This document shows positions 34,503 through 41,211 of a DNA stretch of 64,000 bases, in pieces (the stretch's first letter is position 1; each line of letters starts with the position of its first letter). Where the stretch lies: NCBI GenBank assembly GCA_963976435.1, contig CAXBKQ010000001.1:1-64000 (forward strand), written 5' to 3'. Under the pieces are notes generated by a model. The model worked only from the letters and a program-made list of their open reading frames with translations, made no database searches and was not told where the DNA came from. The DNA comes from CAKZNE01 sp963976435. Lineage in GTDB: Bacteria > Bacteroidota > Bacteroidia > Flavobacteriales > Schleiferiaceae. Both the position numbers and the translations under genes were made by a program.

Positions 34503-36501
34503 CTATATTTTAACCTTTAGTGAAAGAATTAAATTTCTCCCCATGCTAGGAATACCGCTCCAATTGAGATGATCACGGTAATAAGTGTTAAAAATGTTAT
34601 TTGCGCTAAGGCTTACAACGGCCTCTGTCCTTTTAAAGGGAAGATTATATTCAACTCCGGCATCAAGCAGCACATAGCCAGGAGTATAGCGGTCACCATA
34701 TTCAGTATTATGGTGGTTTTGCTCAGCGGCTATTCGGCTTTGTGTTAAAAATGAAAACTGCTTATAACGATAGTTTCCAGCTAGGGTTCCCTGTAGTGGT
34801 GGGATTAAGGGAAGATCATACTCAGGTCGAAAACCTCGTAAATAATTTACCTTGACATTACTACTCAAATTAGTAGTGAAAGCATATTCAGTGCCCAATT
34901 CTATACCCCAAAAGGTTGCTTTATCTACATTGTGATACTCGCGCACACCATTGGCACCATAGGTCATTTCATCATAATTGGTGGCAAGGCCAAAAATGTA
35001 GTTGCTATAAAACTGTGTAAAAACTGTGGAAGTAAGCTTCAGTTTTTCGGATGCAAAGCTATAGTCAATCTCTGTTGCTAAAAGCTGCTCTGTTTCCAGA
35101 TCAGGATTGCCTAAGTAGTCAAACCCATCATGAGCGTTAAAAAGGTAAAATCCATATAGTTCAGAAGTGGTAGGGCCACGCATACCATAACTTATAGCTG
35201 TACTCAGGCTATTTTTCTTATTTAGATGATGTGTTAGTGCAGTTTTCACTTGTGGTAATAGATAGCTACGGTTTGCCGTCATACTATAGCCCATACCTAT
35301 CCATTGGTCTTTGCCAATTTCATCTACAACTCCTGAAGTTTCATAATCTACACGCAGGGTGGTGGTGAGCATATTTTTACCAAACTTCCAATGGTCGCTC
35401 AGTCCCATGGCAGCCCCATGTATACGGGCATCGGGCCAGGTAAACATAAACATGGGTGGCTCGCTGCCATTATCCGGATACATGGTCATTTCGGCCCGTC
35501 TAAAGTTGGTGTAATATTCAGCTGAAAAGTTGATGGTGTGGTTTCCGGTTTCCCAATCAAAGGCATCAAAAGTAAATCCTGTGGTGCGGCTCCAGCCGGG
35601 CATATCCATGTGCATAAACGCATCTTCGCGTTGCGTGTCATCCATTTCATGGTAAATGTCGTTATGGTATAATTTCAGATCAAGGCGCGTAAATGGACCG
35701 ATGTTGTGATAGCTGCTATAGGTAATTCCGCCAATCACTGCACGGGCCTTACTCACATCCATGGGCAGAGCAGGATAGCCAACATTGGTAGCCAGATCAT
35801 AAATAAAGTCGAGTTTGATAAACCGTTTTGGCGAGAGTCTATAAACCAAGTTGATAGCCCAGTTTTGTTTTTCATTTTGAGAATACAATACTTCTTTACC
35901 GTGGCCATCATAGTAATTTCCATTTTTAAACCAAGTGCCGTTCAGCCTCCAGGCAAACTTTTGGGTATTATCTTTCCAGGTAAAAAGCACTGTTCAGTCC
36001 GTTGGTATTAGTCTGATATTGTTGACTAAACCCGAGTCGCCATGGATCGGCAGTGTTAAAAGTTGGTTCTTTGGTTTTAAGATTCAAACTACCGGCCAAG
36101 CCATTATTACTACACTGGCTTTCGCACGATGAAGCCATCTCGGCTGTACTCAGGTTATTGGCTACTATATAAGAGGTAGATGGATCCATACGATCGGTAC
36201 ATGCATTATAAACACGCATACCATTTAGTTATATTTGTATTCGCCCATCGCTTTGGCCGCGATACACAACTTCTTGCGCAAATGAACCTCGTGAGATAAG
36301 GTTTACGCCTTTAAGCTGTTTTAGTTGCAACTCCAGTTGGTGATTATCGGTAGTTTGCTTCAGAGAATGCTGGTTTTCCCAGGTGTCAACTACTAAAACA
36401 TCTTCCAGAGATAGGTGGGTAAGATCTACAGTGATAGTATCAGCCTGTCCGTAGGAAAGGTAGCTTACCAAGACTAGTAATCTTGTGCAAATCCTTTTCA
36501 T
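34503..36501 (-). pseudogene. OprC/NosA-type TonB-dependent copper receptor, disrupted by one nonsense and one frameshift
   Basis: The gene reads as three pieces. An N-terminal signal and plug run to 'SDGRIQI', then TAA (36229-36231), then the same frame continues 'LNGMRVYNACTDRMDPSTSYI'. A +1 shift at the A5 tract 35982-35986 follows, after which the barrel 'FTWKDNTQKFAWRLNG...' runs to the terminal 'LILSLKVKI'. Removing one base and changing TAA to CAA restores about 665 residues, a full-length receptor. The plug carries 'CTDRM' (C-x3-M), and the barrel carries H-x-M motifs ('YHEM', 'MHMDM'), matching the copper site described for OprC. This supports outer-membrane copper uptake for NosZ. 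Both lesions would need confirming in reads. Confidence 0.8.
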
Positions 36502-36529
36502 AGTGTGGGTTTTTAGGAAGAGAGTTTAA

Positions 36530-36566
36530 ACCTTATGGCACAGACCGCATGCCTGCACCATAAGGT
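36530..36566 (-). terminator. Stem-loop downstream of the copper lipoprotein gene
   Basis: A 9-bp perfect stem (ACCTTATGG / CCATAAGGT) extended by a mismatched inner stem, followed on the minus strand by TTTAAAC. The T-run is weak, so termination is probably partial. It lies 19 bp beyond the lipoprotein stop. Confidence 0.45.
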
Positions 36567-36584
36567 GTTTCCTGTGCTTTCTAT

Positions 36585-37418
36585 TTATTGAAAAGTGATG
36601 TCGAAATAAGTATCGTCTCTCACGGTTTTGCCGTTATTGTCAGAAATGCTCATGTTTACTTTCCAGAACCCACTCATTGTAAAGTTCACTTTGCCACGAT
36701 ATAGTCCTTCAGCCACGTGCACTGGATTTTCATTATTTGGAGATCCATGTCCCATGGTAGGCATTTCTGGCTCTATTTCTATGGTGAGATCAGTCACCGC
36801 AGGAAAAGACATCATGGTTTCTCTTTTGTAAATCATCACCTCAAAGTTGTTCAGTCCTATTTCAGGCGCTGATGGCTCTTTTAACGCCACAAAAAGTTTG
36901 GTGGTACTATCGGCAGCAGAAACAAAACTGATGAGTTTGGCTTCGGTTTTCTCTACTACGTCAATATCAAATGTAGCCGTGTCTATATTGCCGTTGTGAT
37001 CAATAATCACAGCAATAGTCCAACTGCCCATGGTGCCTCCGGGCATTATAAAGGTAGAGGAGCCCATGTATGCATCCATGTCTACATCAAATGCAGGATT
37101 GGTGAAGGGCGTGCTGTGCTTCATTGTCCCCATGTCCATCATAGGTAAAAAAGAAACAATGGCATTTTCAATTACGTTTTGAGTGCCGGGTTCAAAAAGT
37201 TCTACGGCTACTGTATTGTAGCCTACAAAGGCTTCTTCGGCAAAGTAGAGTTTCACATCGGCATTGGTGGTGTTTTTTTCGCCAGCTAACACATAATTAT
37301 ATAAGGGATTGTTACTGGTGGGGTGCTTAGTGGTATCATCACCTTTTTCACAAGAGGTAAAGGAAAGAACAAGGCACACAGCGGTTGCCATTGAGGCAAA
37401 TGTTTTTGAGATATTCAT
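36585..37418 (-). CDS. Met/His-rich lipoprotein with two YtkA/FixH-like domains, probable copper protein
   Basis: A 277-aa lipoprotein (Cys23 in 'LSFTSC'). Two beta-sandwich repeats each carry a Met-rich strand: 'LPMMDMGTMKHSTP' and 'EPEMPTMGHGSPNNENPVHV', each followed by a 'Y-x-G-x-V-x-F-x-M-x-G-x-W'-like strand ('GLYRGKVNFTMSGFWKVN'). This pattern is typical of YtkA-like and CopC-like copper-binding domains. Next to the copper receptor, its likely task is periplasmic copper handling for NosZ. It lies between the small Cys/His protein and the receptor on the same strand. Confidence 0.65.
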   Translation of the reverse strand: MNISKTFASMATAVCLVLSFTSCEKGDDTTKHPTSNNPLYNYVLAGEKNTTNADVKLYFAEEAFVGYNTVAVELFEPGTQNVIENAIVSFLPMMDMGTMKHSTPFTNPAFDVDMDAYMGSSTFIMPGGTMGSWTIAVIIDHNGNIDTATFDIDVVEKTEAKLISFVSAADSTTKLFVALKEPSAPEIGLNNFEVMIYKRETMMSFPAVTDLTIEIEPEMPTMGHGSPNNENPVHVAEGLYRGKVNFTMSGFWKVNMSISDNNGKTVRDDTYFDITFQ

Positions 37419-37470
37419 TTTTATATTTTTGGGTTTAAAACAATTCTTAGAAAATAAATCGGAAGTGTTT

Positions 37471-37845
37471 TTAAGCCCGTGGAGGATGATCGATCTCTGA
37501 TAAATATGCGGTATGAGTTCCTAAATCTATAAATGAAGGAAGTATTTCTTCGGTAGGTTTCAGGTATGCAGTAAAAGCTTCTGTTCCAAAGTTGTTGGCA
37601 AAAAGTAAGAGTGTGGGCAAAAGTAAAGGAGGTTCGCTATTGTCTTGTGAGTCTTTCTTTAATTGTAGCTGTTTGGCAAAGTAGCATTTGCCATCACAGT
37701 GTAATTCAGGCTTGTCCTGATTTTCGCAAAGCTGGCTTGAATAGTAGTTATAGTTGAGCTGGTACAAAACAGTAATAAAGCTGTTGTACAGCTGAGAAAA
37801 TAACACAAAGGCGATCAGTACAATATATGTCAGGTAGTTTTTCAT
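37471..37845 (-). CDS. Small exported Cys/His protein (124 aa), first gene of the copper/nos operon
   Basis: An N-terminal membrane or signal helix (residues 5-22) is followed by 'CENQDKPELHCDGKCYFAKQL', a C-x(10)-C-x3-C cluster with an adjacent His, then a hydrophobic segment. Comparable short proteins are often found beside TonB-dependent receptors in Bacteroidota, but I know no proven function. Metal binding is likely. A -7 element TACCTTTG (37854-37861) lies 9 bp upstream of the ATG, so its mRNA would be nearly leaderless. An AGGATGATATTATCCT palindrome sits upstream of that. Confidence 0.6.
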   Translation of the reverse strand: MKNYLTYIVLIAFVLFSQLYNSFITVLYQLNYNYYSSQLCENQDKPELHCDGKCYFAKQLQLKKDSQDNSEPPLLLPTLLLFANNFGTEAFTAYLKPTEEILPSFIDLGTHTAYLSEIDHPPRA

Positions 37846-37853
37846 TTCCTGAA

Positions 37854-37861
37854 CAAAGGTA
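37854..37861 (-). promoter_or_regulatory. -7 promoter element of the copper/nos operon
   Basis: TACCTTTG on the minus strand lies just ahead of the ATG at 37845. No good -33 TTTG is present, which suggests dependence on an activator. Confidence 0.45.
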
Positions 37862-37910
37862 GTTGGAGGCCAATGGAGAAATTATGAGAAATATCAGTAA
37901 ATGAAAATAA

Positions 37911-37926
37911 AGGATGATATTATCCT
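37911..37926 (-). promoter_or_regulatory. Operator-like palindrome AGGAT-GATATT-ATCCT (copper/nos operon)
   Basis: A 16-bp dyad with one mismatched pair, about 66-81 bp upstream of the 124-aa gene. It matches the 6-4-6 layout of the sites before the Rrf2 gene and ric. Confidence 0.55.
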
Positions 37927-37942
37927 AAAATAGGTAGAGCCT

Positions 37943-38086
37943 TCAGTCTTTGTTGGTTTTGGTCTCCTTAAGGTTAGTCAGCTTTGTCTCTACACTATCC
38001 TTAAACTCTTCACGCAATTCAGGGTTTGAAGCGAAGCAAACTAGCGAGGACAACTCCTGATTACGGTTTTTTCTATCGGCATTCAT
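37943..38086 (-). CDS. Possible small protein (47 aa)
   Basis: ATG at 38086 opens 47 codons ending in TGA. The product is charged and helical ('NQELSSLVCFASNPELREEFKDSVETKLTNLKETKTNKD') and uses codons like its island neighbours (CTG, GTA, AAG). It is divergent from the Rrf2 gene and ahead of the copper/nos operon, within an otherwise empty 385-bp gap. I do not recognise it. Conservation in related islands would be needed to be sure. Confidence 0.4.
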   Translation of the reverse strand: MNADRKNRNQELSSLVCFASNPELREEFKDSVETKLTNLKETKTNKD

Positions 38087-38174
38087 CAGAAACAACTATA
38101 CCCTCAAATATAGGTTTTAGTGCTGCTAGCTCCAAGCGTAAATTCTCTGTTCTAAAAAAGTACAAGGAAAATAA

Positions 38175-38190
38175 AAGATAACAATATCCT
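38175..38190 (+). promoter_or_regulatory. Operator-like palindrome AAGATAACAATATCCT at the Rrf2 promoter
   Basis: A 6-4-6 dyad (GATA/TATC core) centred about 38 bp ahead of the predicted start site set by the -7 element TATCTTTG at 38207-38214. It suggests autoregulation of the Rrf2 gene. Confidence 0.55.
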
Positions 38191-38206
38191 AAATAAAAGG
38201 AACACC

Positions 38207-38214
38207 TATCTTTG
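38207..38214 (+). promoter_or_regulatory. -7 promoter element of the Rrf2-family regulator gene
   Basis: TATCTTTG fits TAnnTTTG and lies 17 bp ahead of the ATG at 38232. The expected -33 region is occupied by the palindrome. Confidence 0.5.
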
Positions 38215-38231
38215 CGAAGAAATTTTGACAG

Positions 38232-38660
38232 ATGTTTTCCAAATCTTGTGAATATGGTATAAAGGCAACGATCTACATTGCTCAGCAGGATGGGAATGGG
38301 AGAGTAGGGCTTAAACAAATTGCGGAAGCCACTGATTCACCTGTTGCTTTTACTGCAAAAATATTACAAACACTCGTGAGAGATGGGGTCCTTGTTTCTA
38401 TCAAAGGTCCTTCAGGGGGCTTTAATCTCTCTAGAGATGCAGAGAAAATAAACCTTGCACATATAGTAAAGGCGATTGATGGGGATGAAATATTTATCGG
38501 TTGCGGGCTGGGATTAGAGAAGTGCGATGGCAGTAGGCCATGTCCGGTGCATTTTAAATTTGCTTCCGTTCGCGATGGGCTTTCTGCAATGCTGCACAGC
38601 ACTACACTTAAAGAAATGGCGGATGGACTGGATGCCGGAAAGGTGTATTTAACACACTAG
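38232..38660 (+). CDS. Rrf2-family Fe-S transcriptional regulator (NsrR-like)
   Basis: A 142-aa winged-helix protein of the Rrf2 group. Signature segments are 'SKSCEYGIKATIYIA', the recognition helix 'SPVAFTAKILQTLVRDGVL', the wing 'IKGPSGGFNL' and the cluster-binding Cys set 'CGLGLEKCDGSRPC'. Three Cys in this arrangement hold an Fe-S cluster that reacts with NO in NsrR-type regulators. Position between the nos/copper operon and an NO-detoxification operon, with related palindromes at each promoter, supports an NO-sensing role. Regulator identity (NsrR versus another Rrf2 type) is inference. Confidence 0.85.
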   Translation: MFSKSCEYGIKATIYIAQQDGNGRVGLKQIAEATDSPVAFTAKILQTLVRDGVLVSIKGPSGGFNLSRDAEKINLAHIVKAIDGDEIFIGCGLGLEKCDGSRPCPVHFKFASVRDGLSAMLHSTTLKEMADGLDAGKVYLTH

Positions 38661-38679
38661 ATTTTTTTTGAAATAATAA

Positions 38680-38695
38680 AGGATAAAAATATCCG
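38680..38695 (+). promoter_or_regulatory. Operator-like palindrome AGGATA-AAAA-TATCCG at the ric promoter
   Basis: A near-perfect 6-4-6 dyad. A TTTG at 38667-38670 lies 19 bp before TATCCGAA, so the dyad overlaps the probable -7 region of the ric operon and would block it when occupied. Confidence 0.6.
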
Positions 38696-38712
38696 AAATA
38701 AAAATTGAAATA

Positions 38713-39453
38713 ATGGAAAAGTTAGAACAAAGAGCAATAGGAGAGTTGGTGGCCGAGAATTACAGAACAGCTACTGTTTTTAAAAACCACAAAATAGACT
38801 TTTGCTGCCAGGGAGGCCGCACTATTGAGGAGGCTTGTCAGAAGAAAGGTATAAGTATTTGGGAACTTTTAAAAGAGCTTGAGGTAATAATGTCTGAGCC
38901 TCAAAAAGACACTACCGACTACAAAAGCTGGCCATTGGATTTGTTGGCAGATTATATCGAAAAAAAACACCATCGTTATGTGGAGCAGCGTAGTCAGGAG
39001 ATAAAGCCATTTTTGGACAAATTGTGCCGAGTGCATGGAGAACGACACCCTGAGCTACTCGAGATTAACGGATTATTTACCACTTCTGTATCTGAGCTAG
39101 CACAGCATATGAAGAAGGAAGAGCTTGTACTGTTTCCATTTGTGAGAAAAATGGTGGCCGTAAATCATGCCGGAGAGCCTGTACCTGCAGCTCACTTTGG
39201 CACCGTAGAAAACCCAATAAGTATGATGATGCATGAGCATGATACCGAAGGTGAGCGCTTTAGAAAGATTGCAGAGCTTAGCAATGATTATAATCCTCCT
39301 GCTGATGCTTGTAACACCTATAGGGTAACCTTTGCATTGCTGAAAGAGTTTGAAGAAGACCTACATATGCACATTCACCTGGAAAACAACATACTGTTTC
39401 CAGGAGCAATCGCCTTAGAAAAACAGTTGAAGATCAAAGGAATCATACAATAA
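38713..39453 (+). CDS. ric: RIC / ScdA / YtfE family di-iron iron-sulfur cluster repair protein
   Basis: A 246-aa cytosolic hemerythrin-like protein that repairs Fe-S clusters damaged by NO or oxidants. The N-terminal ScdA domain shows 'DFCCQGGRTIEEAC'. The di-iron domain provides His/Glu ligands in 'KKHHRYVEQR', 'HMKKEELVLFPF', 'MMHEHDTEGE' and 'HMHIHLENNILFPG'. All ligand motifs are present. It heads a three-gene operon with a truncated hemoglobin (42-bp gap) and a dioxygenase. Confidence 0.93.
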   Translation: MEKLEQRAIGELVAENYRTATVFKNHKIDFCCQGGRTIEEACQKKGISIWELLKELEVIMSEPQKDTTDYKSWPLDLLADYIEKKHHRYVEQRSQEIKPFLDKLCRVHGERHPELLEINGLFTTSVSELAQHMKKEELVLFPFVRKMVAVNHAGEPVPAAHFGTVENPISMMMHEHDTEGERFRKIAELSNDYNPPADACNTYRVTFALLKEFEEDLHMHIHLENNILFPGAIALEKQLKIKGIIQ

Positions 39454-39495
39454 AGTGTGGTTTTAAACATTTTTTCTAAAAAGGTAAAACCAAGA

Positions 39496-39888
39496 ATGAT
39501 GAAGAAAGACATTTCCAGTGTACAGGACATAAAACTGCTGGTAGATGAGTTTTACGGAAAGGCGCAAAAGAATCCACTTATAGGCCCCATTTTTATTGGT
39601 GTGATACAAAATCGGTGGCCAGAGCATTTGGAAAAAATGTATCGCTTTTGGCAAACCATTTTGTTGGATGAGCACACCTATAATGGTCGGCCTTTTCCAC
39701 TACATGCACACATGCCATTAAGTCAAAAGCACTTCGAAATATGGCTAGGATTATTTCTTCAAACTTTGGATGAGCATTTTGAAGGAACAGTAACAGAAGA
39801 TGCTAAAATGCGCGCCAGAAATATGGCTTCTATGTTTTCACACAAAATAGAGTATATCCGCAGCAATCCTAATCAGAAAACCATTTAA
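39496..39888 (+). CDS. Group III truncated hemoglobin
   Basis: About 130 residues in the 2/2 globin fold. Group III features are 'LVDEFYGKAQKNPLIGPIF' (helix B), 'WPEHLEKMYRFWQTILL' (helix E/F) and proximal His79 in 'SQKHFEIWLGLF'. These globins bind NO and O2 and are linked to NO detoxification. I choose the ATG at 39496; the upstream GTG at 39457 would add 13 residues that do not fit the family. It lies between ric and the dioxygenase gene in one operon, consistent with NO defence. Confidence 0.88.
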   Translation: MMKKDISSVQDIKLLVDEFYGKAQKNPLIGPIFIGVIQNRWPEHLEKMYRFWQTILLDEHTYNGRPFPLHAHMPLSQKHFEIWLGLFLQTLDEHFEGTVTEDAKMRARNMASMFSHKIEYIRSNPNQKTI

Positions 39889-39903
39889 TAGCATTTGAAA
39901 ATA

Positions 39904-40818
39904 ATGAATGACATCAACCAAAAGATAGACGAAAAATATAGTAAACTGGGTGAAAACCCCGAAACGTATAAAGAAGGATTGCTTCTTTCCAAACCCATTA
40001 CCTATTGGGATTATATTCAGGTGGACACCTTGCTTTCTTTGCAAAACCCGAGAACCGACTTCGCAGACGAAAAGATATTTGTAATCTATCATCAGGTTAC
40101 AGAACTGATGCAGGAACTGGTGCTTCATGAGCTTAGACAAATTACAGGCAAAGTAGAGGTAAGCGAGCAGCAACTTACAGATAAGGTAAAGCGCATGAAT
40201 CGCTACACTCGCATGCTTATTACCTCTTTTGATGTGATGCGTGATGGGATGGACTATGATGATTACAACACTTTTAGAAAAGCCCTGGCTCCGGCTAGTG
40301 GGTTTCAAAGTGCAAGTTTTCGCTACATAGAACTGCGCTGCACTTCATTGCAAAACCTGGTGAATGAGCCGGGAAAAATGAGGCTTCCTGAAACCTCTGA
40401 TTTAGACAGCTACTTTGAAAATCTATATTGGAAAGATGCAGGGCTAAATCGAAAAACAGGTGAACAGACGCTTACGCTAAAGTTGTTTTGCGAAAAGTAT
40501 GAAGCACAAATGAAATCTCTTGCCAGAGAAATGACGAGCCATACTTTGGAAGACAAAATCAAGCAATTGGGTGATGGCCTGCAGAGCGAAACACGTGAGT
40601 TATTACGTGAATTTGATAAGCTTTATAATATAGAATGGCCGCTGGTACATCTGCGCACTGCAGCTCACTATTTGGATGCCAAAGGCGAAACCAAAGCTGC
40701 CACCGGAGGTAGTGAATGGAAAAAATATTTGCATCCAATGTATCAGCAACGTAAGTTTTTCCCCTCACTTTGGAGCAATGAAGAAATAGAAAACTGGGGA
40801 AAAGAATTTCAATTGTGA
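39904..40818 (+). CDS. Tryptophan 2,3-dioxygenase family heme protein
   Basis: About 304 residues with the complete TDO signature: 'YWDYIQVDTLLSLQNPR', distal His63 in 'VIYHQVTEL', 'SGFQSASFRYIELR' (substrate-carboxylate Arg), proximal heme His255 in 'TAAHYLDA', 'ATGGSEWKKYLHP' and 'FFPSLW'. TDO opens the tryptophan indole ring with O2 to give N-formylkynurenine. The usual Ser after TGGS is replaced by Glu, a change near the active-site loop. No other kynurenine-pathway gene is adjacent. Its place 15 bp behind the truncated hemoglobin gene in an NO-stress operon is unexpected. I use ATG 39904 over an upstream TTG. Confidence 0.85.
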   Translation: MNDINQKIDEKYSKLGENPETYKEGLLLSKPITYWDYIQVDTLLSLQNPRTDFADEKIFVIYHQVTELMQELVLHELRQITGKVEVSEQQLTDKVKRMNRYTRMLITSFDVMRDGMDYDDYNTFRKALAPASGFQSASFRYIELRCTSLQNLVNEPGKMRLPETSDLDSYFENLYWKDAGLNRKTGEQTLTLKLFCEKYEAQMKSLAREMTSHTLEDKIKQLGDGLQSETRELLREFDKLYNIEWPLVHLRTAAHYLDAKGETKAATGGSEWKKYLHPMYQQRKFFPSLWSNEEIENWGKEFQL

Positions 40819-41008
40819 AATGGTATGTTGAGTGCGGGCTAACGTACAGAGCCCTTAGGTTTCCTGAATAAAATGTGGCATCTGCGCAACAATGGCGCAA
40901 AAAAACTTAAGAAAACCGGGATAAATAAGGATAATCAGCGCAATGGTTAAAAACATAATTCGCTAAAAATAAATGGATTAAGTTTTCTTTATTTATCGAT
41001 GATTGGCG
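40819..41008. other. Intergenic right end of island A
   Basis: No gene is seen. A GGGCT/AGCCC stem (40836-40854) could weakly terminate the ric operon. Composition falls back to AT-rich towards the attachment-like site at 41009. Confidence 0.4.
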
Positions 41009-41026
41009 TTATTTACCAATACAAAA
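41009..41026 (-). other. Putative attachment site between islands A and B (mnmE-tail copy)
   Basis: Plus strand TTATTTACCAATACAAAA matches 16 of 18 bases of the mnmE 3' end (TTACTTCCCAATACAAAA, 48510-48527). Read on the minus strand it encodes F-C-I-G-K-stop, the same tail as the intact gene, with the mismatches at synonymous positions. This is the expected distal junction of an element inserted at the mnmE 3' end. Confidence 0.7.
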
Positions 41027-41063
41027 TGTAACTCTCATTGATAATGAGTAAGTTATGTTGCTG

Positions 41064-41083
41064 AGGTACAAATAAGGTACAAA
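41064..41083 (+). repeat. 20-bp subterminal direct repeat, left copy
   Basis: AGGTACAAATAAGGTACAAA is identical to 48369-48388. It is itself two GGTACAAA units 11 bp apart. It lies 38 bp inside the left attachment-like site and is a candidate arm-type integrase binding site. Confidence 0.7.
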
Positions 41084-41211
41084 AGAGGTGTAAAAGTGCA
41101 TTTATTGGCCTTTATTCATTTGATTGTTAAACTTTCTAAATAACTAGCTGAATTGATTTTTTGGAAAATGCTTTCTGCTTTATTCCTACTTTTAGCCACA
41201 AATTGAAAACC

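Noticed and set aside
40885..40910. Terminator at the GCGCA-containing hairpin downstream of the dioxygenase gene
   Set aside because: The A/T run is on the wrong side for plus-strand termination.
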